In this document: piece by piece, positions 50,108-57,843 of the stretch
Layout of the letters: each line of letters opens with the position of its first letter
How positions within the stretch are numbered: position 1 is the stretch's first letter
From: VRUE01 sp963730315
GTDB lineage: Bacteria; Actinomycetota; Thermoleophilia; Solirubrobacterales; 70-9
Direction: 5' to 3'
Assembly (NCBI GenBank): GCA_963730315.1
Contig: CAVSRD010000019.1
Coordinates: 124,001 to 188,000, forward strand
Length of the DNA stretch: 64,000 nucleotides
Translations under genes and position numbers: made by a program
The notes under the pieces: generated by a model
Seen by the model: the letters and a program-made list of their open reading frames with translations, nothing else
Databases searched by the model: none
Told to the model about the DNA's origin: nothing

Positions 50108-50354
50108 GTCGGCGGTCCCTTCGCCGATCTTGGACGGCCTCGCCCTTGCCGGCGGGGTCGTCGTTTGTCAGGCGCGTGAGCACTCGCTCGAAAACAGGGC
50201 TTACCTCGGGGTCGGGCTCATAGCCGCCCTCGATCACTCGCACATAGGCGGTCGAGCAGTCCACCTCGCGGGCCAGCGCCTCTTGCGTAAGACCGGCGGC
50301 CCGACGCAGCTGCCGAATGGAAGATCCGGCGCTTTGCCTACTGTTAGCGCTCAT
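50094..50354 (-). CDS. XRE-family repressor of the element
   Basis: From ATG 50354 this is 86 aa with a helix-turn-helix (Ile-Arg-Gln-Leu-Arg-Arg-Ala-Ala-Gly-Leu-Thr-Gln-Glu-Ala-Leu-Ala-Arg-Glu) and a basic tail. Its start codon shares two bases with the start of the divergent + gene (CATG, 50352-50355). The frame upstream (to 50504) overlaps that gene. It is probably the master repressor of the replication operon. Confidence 0.8.
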   Translation of the reverse strand: MSANSRQSAGSSIRQLRRAAGLTQEALAREVDCSTAYVRVIEGGYEPDPEVSPVFERVLTRLTNDDPAGKGEAVQDRRRDRRHDAA

Positions 50355-50982
50355 GGCAACAGCATCGCCCCCCAAGTCCACTTTGCCAACGGACAAGTTC
50401 GCGCTCGAATCTGTCCCCTCCGGTCGCCTGGTCGCCCAACTCGCCGGCCTGGGCCGCGATCGACCCGTGTACCGCCTGGGCCGGGCCGCGGTGCCCATAC
50501 TCACCTGGACCGCCGAAGCGACCCTCTACCAGCTCGACCCGCGCTCAGTCCTGAAACGGCCCACCGCGCTGTACCTCTCCACCGACACCATCGCGAGCAA
50601 CCTTGCCGCTGAGGAGGTCGCTAAGTCGTCCCATGCGGCTGCGGAGGTGCGCTCCCTGGACGCTGCCGTCGCGCGCGACCTTGCGGGGCAAAGCGAGGCT
50701 GCCCTCCGTGCCGCACGGCTCGGCCCCACGGATTACTCGGATCAGGACGCCGAGCGCATGGATCGCCGCGATGTCGCCAGGGGTCGGAGGCTCTGGGCGG
50801 CGATAGGCGCGTGGCCCTGGTGGACCCTCGCGCGGGAGGCAGGCAGCATCAAAGCGCTGGCCGGCAAGCTCCCCGAGCAGTGGTGGGAGTCTCCCGGAGT
50901 CATCGCCACCTATCGCGCGTGGGCGACGGGCTCACAGCGCCCGCTCCACGAACACGACCGGCGGGCGCGCGAAGCCGCCTAG
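50353..50982 (+). CDS. Unknown protein, divergent from the XRE repressor
   Basis: From ATG 50353 this is 209 aa without signal or membrane segments. The N-terminal half is mixed and the middle helical (Glu-Val-Arg-Ser-Leu-Asp-Ala-Ala-Val). The C-terminus has a Trp-rich run (Trp-Pro-Trp-Trp-Thr-Leu and Glu-Gln-Trp-Trp). An in-frame ATG 12 codons earlier (50317) is possible. Being divergent from the repressor and alone on this strand in the right part, it may be an early control or establishment gene. No family is recognised. Confidence 0.65.
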   Translation: MATASPPKSTLPTDKFALESVPSGRLVAQLAGLGRDRPVYRLGRAAVPILTWTAEATLYQLDPRSVLKRPTALYLSTDTIASNLAAEEVAKSSHAAAEVRSLDAAVARDLAGQSEAALRAARLGPTDYSDQDAERMDRRDVARGRRLWAAIGAWPWWTLAREAGSIKALAGKLPEQWWESPGVIATYRAWATGSQRPLHEHDRRAREAA

Positions 50983-51028
50983 TAGGGGCCGGCAATCCCG
51001 TCTCAGGCGGCTGGTCGGCCGTCCCCCA

Positions 51029-51199
51029 CTACTCCTCGATCTGCTGCATCTGGCCGAAGGTCTGTAGGTGACTGCTCGCCCACCCAAGGTGTTCCTCGAC
51101 CTTCGGGTTCGGCTGGTCGCCAGCCATCTCCCGCACCGCAGCGTGCAGGCTTTCGATCGCCGACCCCAGCTCGCGCAGCCGGTCCTTAACTCTGTCCAT
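51029..51199 (-). CDS. Small helical protein
   Basis: This 56-aa protein from ATG 51199 has a strong ribosome-binding site (GAGGAGG upstream). It is almost wholly helical (Leu-Arg-Glu-Leu-Gly-Ser-Ala-Ile-Glu-Ser-Leu) with a Gln-rich end. It could be a coiled-coil partner. It is convergent with the 50353 gene. The family is unknown. Confidence 0.65.
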   Translation of the reverse strand: MDRVKDRLRELGSAIESLHAAVREMAGDQPNPKVEEHLGWASSHLQTFGQMQQIEE

Positions 51200-51351
51200 G
51201 CCGCCTCCTCTCCTCGCGAGTCCGCCGCGATGCTAGCGTCCACGCGGCACTCCGCGGGCCGCCCTTGGGCCGCGACGCTACAACGCTCGGCGGGAGCCGG
51301 GAGGCTTGTTCGAGCAACTACTGAGGCGGGCGGCTGAGGCTTAGATATGCC

Positions 51352-51399
51352 GAGGCCGCCAACCCGGCGGCCTCGCGCCCCGCTGACGAAACAGCGGGG
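51352..51399 (-). terminator. Tandem hairpins after the NYN gene
   Basis: GAGGCCGCC / GGCGGCCTC (51352-51374, 5-base loop) is followed by CCCCGCTG / CAGCGGGG (51378-51399, 6-base loop). They lie between the NYN gene (ends 51443) and the small helical gene. The rest of 51200-51442 shows no gene. Confidence 0.55.
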
Positions 51400-51442
51400 G
51401 GGTTGAGCCAAATACTAGAGCAAGCGCCGGATATTTCAAGGC

Positions 51443-52099
51443 CTACCACGTGGGAGGCTTGACCAAGAGCCTGCCCTTGGGGGAGCGCAGTTCCGCTGGA
51501 AATTGGCAGCTTTTGACGTCGGAAGCACGCATCTGAATGAAGCGGGCATTTTGGGGGAGCGGATTAGGCGAAAGGGCTGCCGAGCGAGGCTTTCTAGGGT
51601 CCAGCACCGGGTTAATGATCGTGACCGGATAACCAAGATCGGCTCGAACGATCTTCACCGGCATTTTGAGATCGCCATCATTTGAAATCACCGCCGCCGA
51701 CTCGAAGCGGCCCTCGTGCGCGTCCTTAAGGAGACGGGAAGCCAGGTTGACATCCGTTCCCTTCTCCTCGTAGGTATCCACAAGACCTTTCGGGGGCGGC
51801 GGAGGCGGTTGAAGCAAGTCCCCCTTCACTTCCTTGCCCACAAAGCGGCCCAAATAGATCTTGAGATTGGGGATTGTCTTGAGTGCCCGGTGATAGATCC
51901 GCTGTCTGTTCTGCTTGTCGAGGTCGTCCGGGTCTTTCTTGACGTTCGCCGTGCAATAGGCGATTTCGCATATCTGGTCATTCGGCAAGAGCCGCGCACA
52001 TAGAGCCGACAAGTCAAGCCATTTGCGACCGACCCTGCAACAGGCTCCGTAGTAGAGATTGAAGCCGTCGATGTAGACGATGGTGCGCACACACACCAT
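51443..52099 (-). CDS. NYN-domain (PIN-like) putative RNase
   Basis: From ATG 52099 this is 218 aa beginning Val-Tyr-Ile-Asp-Gly-Phe-Asn-Leu-Tyr-Tyr, the NYN signature with metal-binding Asp10. Later acidic positions are Gly-Thr-Asp-Val-Asn-Leu-Ala and Asn-Asp-Gly-Asp-Leu-Lys-Met-Pro, as in LabA-like proteins. It is probably a metal-dependent nuclease acting on RNA, a common cargo of defensive islands. It lies next to attR. Confidence 0.85.
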   Translation of the reverse strand: MVCVRTIVYIDGFNLYYGACCRVGRKWLDLSALCARLLPNDQICEIAYCTANVKKDPDDLDKQNRQRIYHRALKTIPNLKIYLGRFVGKEVKGDLLQPPPPPPKGLVDTYEEKGTDVNLASRLLKDAHEGRFESAAVISNDGDLKMPVKIVRADLGYPVTIINPVLDPRKPRSAALSPNPLPQNARFIQMRASDVKSCQFPAELRSPKGRLLVKPPTW

Positions 52100-52270
52100 A
52101 TTTGCGGAACTACTCGGGGCGCTTAGGCTTTGCGGCCCGCTTTAGCAGCGCATCCCAGGTCTTCCGCTTGACCAGACTGTCCTGCGCTTCGCCTGCGCCC
52201 TGTTGCCCTAGACGTTGCCCCGAGACGCCAACGCCGCCCCGGAGGACGGCGTATTTGGCTCTATAGCTAG

Positions 52271-52343
52271 CGCCCCCGCCAGGATTCGAACCTGGGACCC
52301 TCGGATTAGAAGTCCGACGCTCTGTCCACTGAGCTACGGGGGC
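52271..52343 (-). tRNA. tRNA-Arg(TCT), integration target
   Basis: The cloverleaf is complete: acceptor GCCCCCG/CGGGGGC, D-arm TAGCTCAGTGGAC, anticodon stem TCGGA/TCCGA with loop CTTCTAA (anticodon TCT), T-arm CCAGG-TTCGAAT-CCTGG, discriminator G. Its 3' 44 bases are duplicated at 27602-27645. The 3' end faces the element, so the present 3' half was supplied by the element. Confidence 0.96.
52273..52316 (-). repeat. attR: element-borne tRNA-Arg 3' end
   Basis: It matches attL (27602-27645) in 42 of 44 bases. The two differences are the paired T-stem bases, which keeps the tRNA functional. Confidence 0.85.
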
Positions 52344-52375
52344 GGGCTCCTCAAGGTTAAGGCTCCGGGCGTCCG

Positions 52376-54550
52376 TCAGCTCTTGCCAAGTTCGGCGCAT
52401 TCGTTCGGGTCGAGCTTGCCCTTGACCTTGAAGACGTAGTCGGGCTCGGGGGTGATTTCCGGCTCATCGATCACCAGTTCGAGCGCCGGGCTGGTCTTCA
52501 GCCAGGCGTAGATCGGATACCAGTAGGGCGCCTCGGGCGAGTCCTGGGTGTACTGGCTGACGATCAGGAAGTCGTAGTTGCCGGCGTTGACCCGGCGGCG
52601 GAACTGGCGGCAGCTGGTCGCCAGGCGGTAGGTCCCGTTCGGCCCCGGCACGCCGATGTACTGGACGTGGTTGTCGAGGTTGGCCCCGTAGAAGCCGTAC
52701 TGGCCGAAGAAGATCTCGCCCGAGCCGGCGATGCCGATCCGGGCCCCGTGCCGGTTGCGGGCGAAAGTGTAGGCCTTGCGCGGCCCGCCTTCCTGGAGGA
52801 ACGGGAGCACCCGCGTGTAGTGCTGGTCGTAGTACTGGACCTCCTGAGCACGGCCGAGCACCACCGCGAGCAGCACGACGACGCCGGCCACCGCCGCAAC
52901 CGCGCCGCGGCCGATCATGCGCCTCGACCGCAACAGGGCCAGCCCGGCCGGCGTCCAGGCCAGGGCCAAGGTGAGGAACACGGTGCCGGCGAGGTAGTTC
53001 GGGAACCAGCGGGGCGTGCTCAGCACGGTGATCGCGTAGACCGCGGTGAGGAATAGCAGCGTCTGCCAGGCGCGCGAGTCGGGGGCGCGCAGCGGTCGGG
53101 CGATCGGCAGCAGGGTGAGCGCCAAAACCAGCCCCGGCATCAGGTAGCGGGTGTTGGTGAAGAAGCCGGTCGGGGAGCCCTCCTGGCCGGCCGCGGTGAG
53201 CGGCGTGAAGACGTAGACGACCGCGGTGAGCAGCGCCGCGGCGGCGAGCACCCGCAGGATCCGGTTGCGGGAGCGCACCGCGATGAACACGGCGACGGCG
53301 ACGGCGACGATCAGGATCAGCGGCCAGAGCGGCCCGAAGGCGTCGTCGAGCCGCGGGAAGAACCAGCGTCGGTAGATCGTCGGGTCGGTCAGGTAGTGCG
53401 AGACGGCGAAGCGCGGGCGCGGGTCGAGCGGCATCTGGTGGGGCGTCGGGAGGTGCAGCGGGCCCCAGCCGATCTGCGGGATCGGGTTGCCCCCGGTCTT
53501 GATCGCCGCCCGCACGTACCAGTAGCCGCCGACCACGAAGGCCGAGAGGCCGAGCACCCAGGCGGTGGTGAGGCGGCGCCCGCGGCCGCTGAAGACGACG
53601 ACGCCGACGGCGATCGCGACGACGGGGATCAGGAAGGTGAGCTTCACCGATGCGGCGAGACCGGCGGCGACCCCGGCGATCGCCAGCGGTCCGCGGTCGA
53701 GCAGCGGCGCGTCGCGCTCCGGCGCGTCCTGCACGGCGCCGGCGGCCGGCGCGCGGCGCTGGTGGCCGTTGATCAAGAAGGCCGCGAAGGCGATCAGGAA
53801 GGCGAGCCCCATGATGTCGTTGCGCCCCTCGCCGGGCTGGGTTTCGATCATCACGCCCGAGTCGAGCACGATCGCCGCGGCGACCAGGCTCGCCGGGCCG
53901 ACCTTGTAGGGGCGGCCGACGCACCAGGCGGCGAGCAGCGCGATCGCGAGCCAGATCAGGTTGATCAGCGGTGACAGCCAGTCGGTCTTGAAGATGACGA
54001 TCGCGCTGCCGTGGATCAGCTCCGAGCTTTGCGGGTAGAACCAGGCGGCGAGCCGCAGCGGATCGGTGAGGTGCAGGTGCACGGTCGAGTGTTCCTGCGC
54101 GAACCGGGCCGCGAATGGCATGTGGTACCAGGTCGTGTCCCCGCCGAACATGCCGAAGTCGAGGTCGAGCTGCGATGGGAAGGTCCACTCCGCGACCGTG
54201 AAGGAGGCGACGCCGAGCGCGATCAGCAGGGCGATCGTCTGCACCCGCGGCGCCGCCACTTCCCGCCCGTCGCGACCGGCCATCTTCCAACCGAGCAGCG
54301 CCGCCAGCAGGCCGATGCCGATGCAGAAGACGATCATCCAGCCGACTGTGAGGATGCTGAGCGAGCCGAGCAGCTCGAGCGATACGAGCAGCAGGGCGAC
54401 GGCGATTGTCGCGTCGGCGAGGCGGCCGAGGGCGCCCGAAAACTCGGGCGCGATCCAACGCCGCAGCCAGTAGCCGCCGAGGCCGACCGCCGAGACGATG
54501 CCGATCACGGCGAAGCAGCCGCCGATGTAGGAGCCGAGCGAGGGGGTCAC
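52376..54550 (-). CDS. Large multi-spanning membrane protein (GT-C glycosyltransferase-like)
   Basis: This 724-aa protein has about 13-14 transmembrane helices, an early loop with Asp-Thr-Thr-Trp-Tyr-His-Met-Pro, and a C-terminal periplasmic domain of about 130 residues. The topology, with an acidic first extracytoplasmic loop, resembles GT-C glycosyltransferases that use polyprenyl-linked sugars. The start is GTG 54550. It reads away from msrA and ends 32 bases before tRNA-Arg. The sugar and acceptor are unknown. Confidence 0.72.
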   Translation of the reverse strand: MTPSLGSYIGGCFAVIGIVSAVGLGGYWLRRWIAPEFSGALGRLADATIAVALLLVSLELLGSLSILTVGWMIVFCIGIGLLAALLGWKMAGRDGREVAAPRVQTIALLIALGVASFTVAEWTFPSQLDLDFGMFGGDTTWYHMPFAARFAQEHSTVHLHLTDPLRLAAWFYPQSSELIHGSAIVIFKTDWLSPLINLIWLAIALLAAWCVGRPYKVGPASLVAAAIVLDSGVMIETQPGEGRNDIMGLAFLIAFAAFLINGHQRRAPAAGAVQDAPERDAPLLDRGPLAIAGVAAGLAASVKLTFLIPVVAIAVGVVVFSGRGRRLTTAWVLGLSAFVVGGYWYVRAAIKTGGNPIPQIGWGPLHLPTPHQMPLDPRPRFAVSHYLTDPTIYRRWFFPRLDDAFGPLWPLILIVAVAVAVFIAVRSRNRILRVLAAAALLTAVVYVFTPLTAAGQEGSPTGFFTNTRYLMPGLVLALTLLPIARPLRAPDSRAWQTLLFLTAVYAITVLSTPRWFPNYLAGTVFLTLALAWTPAGLALLRSRRMIGRGAVAAVAGVVVLLAVVLGRAQEVQYYDQHYTRVLPFLQEGGPRKAYTFARNRHGARIGIAGSGEIFFGQYGFYGANLDNHVQYIGVPGPNGTYRLATSCRQFRRRVNAGNYDFLIVSQYTQDSPEAPYWYPIYAWLKTSPALELVIDEPEITPEPDYVFKVKGKLDPNECAELGKS

Positions 54551-54589
54551 CGGCGCGGGATGCTATTCGGCGCGCCGGGCGGGCGAGGG

Positions 54590-55267
54590 CTAGGAGGCGG
54601 CGGCCGGGATGCGGCAGGAGACGCCAGTTCCGGAAAGCCCGCAGTAGCCGTTCGGCACCTTGTGCAGGTATTGCTGGTGGTGGTCCTCGGCGTGGTAGAA
54701 GGGGCCGGCCGGCTCGACCTCGGTGGTGATCTGCCCGTGGCCGGTGGCGCGAAGCGCCTCGTCGTAGGCGCGCAGGGCCATCTCCGCGGCCGCCTGCTGG
54801 GCGTCGTTCGTGAAGTAGACGCCGGAGCGGTACTGGGTGCCGACGTCGTTGCCCTGGCGCATCCCCTGGGTCGGGTCGTGCTCCTCGAAGAACACCTTGA
54901 GCAGGTCGGCGTAGGAGATCCGCTTCGGGTCGAAGGCGACCAGCACCGCCTCGGTGTGCCCGGTCCTGCCCGTGCAGACCTCCTCGTAGGTCGGATTGGG
55001 CGTGGTCCCGTTCATGTAGCCAACCGCGGTCGTGCAGACGCCGCCCAGCCCCCAGAACAGCTGCTCCGCGCCCCAGAAGCAGCCGAGCGCGAAGTAGGCC
55101 GTCTCGATCCCCTCCGGGAAGGGCGGCTTCAGCGGCGTGCCGAGCACCGCGTGGCGCTCTGGCACCTCGAAGGCCGGCTCGCTGCGACCGGGCAGCGTCT
55201 CCTCCGGCGCCGGCGTACGCGTCTTCGGCGCGTTGAGCATCGAGACCAGCCTGTCGAGTCGGCTCAT
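54590..55267 (-). CDS. msrA: Peptide-methionine (S)-S-oxide reductase
   Basis: This 225-aa MsrA repairs oxidised Met. The catalytic Cys63 is in Gly-Cys-Phe-Trp-Gly-Ala-Glu. The Tyr-Met-Asn-Gly-Gly-like motif reads Tyr-Met-Asn-Gly-Thr, and Glu/Asp and Tyr residues of the active site follow (Gly-His-Thr-Glu-Ala-Val; Gln-Tyr-Arg-Ser). The N-terminal 45 residues are a variable extension. No fused MsrB is present and no second recycling Cys is evident near the C-terminus except in Leu-Ser-Gly-Thr-Gly-Val-Ser-Cys. Confidence 0.95.
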   Translation of the reverse strand: MSRLDRLVSMLNAPKTRTPAPEETLPGRSEPAFEVPERHAVLGTPLKPPFPEGIETAYFALGCFWGAEQLFWGLGGVCTTAVGYMNGTTPNPTYEEVCTGRTGHTEAVLVAFDPKRISYADLLKVFFEEHDPTQGMRQGNDVGTQYRSGVYFTNDAQQAAAEMALRAYDEALRATGHGQITTEVEPAGPFYHAEDHHQQYLHKVPNGYCGLSGTGVSCRIPAAAS

Positions 55268-55328
55268 GCACCGATCACGTTACAGGGGGGCGCCAGGCGG
55301 CTGGACCGGGTTGAGCTCCCCGCCGCGA

Positions 55329-56418
55329 TCACCGGGGCGCAGAGCGGGCCCGGAGCCGGTCCCTCTCGGGCGAGTTCCGGCTCAGCGCGGCGGCGCGGCC
55401 GAACTCCGCCCGCGCCTCGCGCTCTCGCCCGAGCCGCTCGAGCAGCTCACCGCGCGCCGCCGGAAGCAGGTGGTAGCCGCGCAGCGCCGGCTCGTCCTCG
55501 AGCTCGTCGAGCAGCTCCAGACCGGCCGCCGGGCCGAACGCCATCCCCACCGCAACGGCCCGGTTCAGCCTCACGACCGGCGACCCCGTCACCGCGGCGA
55601 GCCCGTCGTAGAGGGCGGCAATCCGCTCCCAGTCCGTCTGCTCGGGGGTGCGCGCCCGAGCGTGGCAGGCGGCAATCGCCGCCTGCAGGGCGTAGGGACC
55701 GAGCGGGCGGCCGAGCGCCTCGGCCCGCTCCAGCGCCCTCAGCCCGTGACCGATGAGGACGAAGTCCCAGCGCGAGCGGTCCTGCTCGAGCAACGGGATC
55801 GCCTCGCCGCCCGGCCCGGTCCGCGCCGGGAAGCGTGAGGCCTGCAGCTCCATCAGCGCGACCAGGCCCAGGACCTCCGGCTCCTCCGGGGCCAGCCCGG
55901 CGAGGACGCGGCCGAGCCGCATCGCCTCCTGGCAGAGGTCGGCGCGGATCCACTGCTCGCCGCCGCTCGCGGCGTAGCCCTCGTTGAAGATCGCGTAGAT
56001 CACCTCCAGGACCGAGGAGAGGCGCTGTGCGCGCTCGGCGGCGCCGGGCACCTCGATCGGCACTTTGGCCTCGGCCAGCGTCCGCTTCGCCCGCACGATC
56101 CGCGGCGGCAAGGTCGCGCTCGGAGAAGCGCGCCCGCAACTCGGCCTCGCGCCCGATTTCCTCCTGCTTGCGCGCCGCCATCCGCTCGCGCCGCAGCTGG
56201 TCGATCGCGCGGTTCCTCGCGGTCGCCATCAACCACGCGCCGGGGTTGTCGGGCACGCCGCTCGCGGGCCACCGCTCCAGCGCGACGACGAGCGCGTCTT
56301 GGGCCAGGTCCTCGGCGAGGCCGACGTCGCCGACCACCCGCGCCAGCCCGGCGATCAGCCGGGCCGACTCGATCCTCCAGACCGCATCGACAGCGCGGCG
56401 GGCGTCCTCGGCAGCCAT
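55329..56418 (-). pseudogene. ECF sigma factor (DUF6596 type) with internal deletion and frameshift
   Basis: From ATG 56418 region 2 is intact (Leu-Ala-Glu-Asp-Leu-Ala-Gln-Asp-Ala-Leu-Val-Val-Ala...Trp-Leu-Met-Ala-Thr-Ala-Arg-Asn-Arg). Near 56110 it changes frame and enters directly the last helix of region 4 (Ile-Val-Arg-Ala-Lys-Arg-Thr-Leu) and the long C-terminal DUF6596 domain to 55329. About 60-70 residues covering most of region 4 are absent. The usual protein is about 410-420 aa; here only about 350 would remain. It lies 39 bases downstream of its usual YCII partner. Confidence 0.75.
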
Positions 56419-56456
56419 CGTCCCGGCAACCTACGCCCGCCGCGCCTCCGGGGCCG

Positions 56457-56885
56457 CTACTGGTTGCCCTCCATCTCGTCGCGGAGGCGCCGCTCGCGCT
56501 CGCGCAGCTCCGGGGTGAACTCCTCGCCGAAGTCTTCCTCCTCGAAGACCTGGCGGATCTCGATCTCCCCCGGTTCGTCGTGCGGGTTGGGGCAGCGCTT
56601 GATCCACTCGACCGCCTCGTCGAGGGAGCGGACCTCCATCAGCCAGTAGCCGGCGATCAGCTCCTTGGTCTCGGCGAAGGGGCCGTCGATCACGGACCGC
56701 TCTCCGTCCCCGCCGAAGCTGACCCGGACGCCCCGCGACGACGGGTGCAGCCCCTCGCCCGCCAGCATCACGCCGGCCTTGACCATTTCCTCGTTGAACT
56801 CGCCCATCGCGGCGAGCAGCTCCTCGCTCGGCATCGCGCCGGCCTCGGAGTTCTTGCTTGCCTTGACTATCGCCATCACTCGCAT
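56457..56885 (-). CDS. YCII-related (DGPF) protein
   Basis: From ATG 56885 this is 142 aa of the YCII/DGPF family: Asp-Gly-Pro-Phe-Ala-Glu-Thr-Lys-Glu-Leu near residue 68 and Trp-Ile-Lys-Arg-Cys-Pro. Such genes are almost always followed by DUF6596-type ECF sigma factors, as here. They are thought to be partners or sensors of that sigma factor. The C-terminal 30 residues are very acidic and Arg-rich. The frame is open to 57206, but the family starts at this Met. Confidence 0.85.
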   Translation of the reverse strand: MRVMAIVKASKNSEAGAMPSEELLAAMGEFNEEMVKAGVMLAGEGLHPSSRGVRVSFGGDGERSVIDGPFAETKELIAGYWLMEVRSLDEAVEWIKRCPNPHDEPGEIEIRQVFEEEDFGEEFTPELRERERRLRDEMEGNQ

Positions 56886-56938
56886 CTCGGTTCCTTTCGC
56901 CTGTCTCGTGGGGTCCGCGGGCGGCCCTCTCTCCCCTT

Positions 56939-57160
56939 CTACCCCTGCGACGAACGAGGCCCGCCGGAATCGACACGGCCCGCCGGGCCCGCCTCGCGGC
57001 GTTCGAAACCCGCGCAGGAGACGACCGGGACGCGCGGGTAGCGCAGGTAGGCGGGATCGTCGCCGGAGCGCCGGCAGAGGCTGAAGACCGAGCCGCGGGT
57101 GTTGGGGACCAGGCGCTGCTGCGCGCAGCGGTCGCAGAGCCCGTTGCCGGTACCGGTCAC
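56939..57160 (-). CDS. Small Cys-containing conserved protein
   Basis: From ATG 57160 this is 73 aa with Leu-Cys-Asp-Arg-Cys near residue 8, Ser-Leu-Cys-Arg-Arg-Ser and a later Cys-Ala-Gly-Phe-Glu, suggesting a four-Cys zinc ribbon. The Asn-Thr-Arg-Gly-Ser-Val-Phe segment is familiar from uncharacterised actinobacterial proteins. The last 20 residues look unstructured. It is upstream of the YCII gene on the same strand. Confidence 0.65.
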   Translation of the reverse strand: MTGTGNGLCDRCAQQRLVPNTRGSVFSLCRRSGDDPAYLRYPRVPVVSCAGFERREAGPAGRVDSGGPRSSQG

Positions 57161-57205
57161 GACGCGAAGCTATCGCGCCGCGGCCGCTGCGGATAACGTC
57201 TCGCA

Positions 57206-57490
57206 ATCGGCTGCCTCGCCCTCCTCCTCGCGCTGATCTCGCCGCGCCTGGCGCTGTTCGTCCTCTGGCTGCTCAGCGACCTGCTCAGCCGCGCCTTCGA
57301 GAGCTGGGTCGTCCCCTTCCTCGGCTTCTTCCTGCTGCCCTGGACGACGCTCGCCTACGCCGGGATGTGGGCGTCCTCGGAAGGGGTAAAGGGCTTCGAG
57401 TGGTTCATCGTCGCCCTCGCCTTCCTGATCGACCTCGGCGCCTTCGCCGGGGGCCGCAGGCGGCGACGGGGATACGGCGCCGGCCGGTAG
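57206..57490 (+). CDS. Small membrane protein lacking a standard start codon
   Basis: The frame from 57197 to TAG 57490 encodes about 94 residues with three hydrophobic helices (about 1-22, 28-50, 60-80) and a basic Gly/Arg tail, positive-inside. An in-frame TAA lies at 57194, and no ATG, GTG or TTG occurs before the first helix; ATC 57206 is the only near-start. Either a rare start is used or a base is wrong. The protein-like sequence (Leu-Pro-Trp-Thr-Thr-Leu-Ala-Tyr-Ala) makes it a real gene. Confidence 0.6.
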   Translation: MGCLALLLALISPRLALFVLWLLSDLLSRAFESWVVPFLGFFLLPWTTLAYAGMWASSEGVKGFEWFIVALAFLIDLGAFAGGRRRRRGYGAGR

Positions 57491-57504
57491 GGGCCGGCCG
57501 CCTC

Positions 57505-57786
57505 CTATCGGCCGTCGAGCGGGTAGGCGAAGTGGACGTGGGCCTTCGAGAGGACGATGAAGTCGTGGTGCTCCACCTCGCCGCCGCCCCGCGGGCCGAT
57601 CTCGACGTCGACCAGGGGCAGGAACGCGACGTCGGCCCGGTTGATCGCATCGGAGAAGCGGCTCTGGTAGCCCTCGGGCGGCAGCGTCACGTCGCCGACG
57701 ACGACGTGATTGTCGGTTTCGAACAAGATCCGTTCCCGAGGGTGGCCACCACTCGATTCGGCCTCCACCGGGCGCCTATCGGCCAC
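57505..57786 (-). CDS. Small conserved hypothetical protein
   Basis: This 93-aa protein has beta-rich sequence: Glu-Arg-Ile-Leu-Phe-Glu-Thr-Asp, Gly-Asp-Val-Thr-Leu-Pro, Tyr-Gln-Ser-Arg-Phe-Ser-Asp, Val-Ala-Phe-Leu-Pro-Leu. It has no signal or membrane segment. Similar small proteins are found in actinobacteria (DUF6812-like; recalled, not verified). It is convergent with the small membrane gene. Confidence 0.65.
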   Translation of the reverse strand: MADRRPVEAESSGGHPRERILFETDNHVVVGDVTLPPEGYQSRFSDAINRADVAFLPLVDVEIGPRGGGEVEHHDFIVLSKAHVHFAYPLDGR

Positions 57787-57843
57787 TTGCAGCCGTTTCG
57801 CGACCGAACAACCGTCCAGCGACCCCCGGTGGGACGCCGGCGC

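Larger units (their letters stand above)
27602..52316. mobile_element. 24.7-kb integrative element in tRNA-Arg(TCT)
   Basis: Its ends are the 44-bp tRNA-derived direct repeats 27602-27645 and 52273-52316. A tyrosine integrase sits against the left repeat. Replication and regulation genes (excisionase-like, DnaB-like ATPase, XRE) occupy the right side. Type I restriction-modification, a surface protein, a CHASE2 cyclase and an ECF sigma module form the cargo. No structural phage genes, relaxase or FtsK-like transfer protein are seen, so it is neither a complete prophage nor a self-conjugative element. Most left-side genes are frameshifted, while the right third is intact. The identification rests on the repeats plus the integrase. 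Confidence 0.82.

Noticed and set aside
27602..52316. Complete prophage
   Set aside because: No capsid, portal, terminase, tail or lysis gene could be recognised; only integration, replication and cargo functions.
52110..52400. 96-codon frame across tRNA-Arg
   Set aside because: It reads through the intact tRNA gene and has no independent support.
52464..55271. 935-codon minus-strand open frame
   Set aside because: It is a shadow of the GT-C-like gene and msrA in another frame; it is Arg/Ala-rich with no domain, and both genes beneath it have clear motifs.
54011..55756. 581-codon plus-strand frame
   Set aside because: Antisense shadow of msrA and the membrane protein, low complexity.
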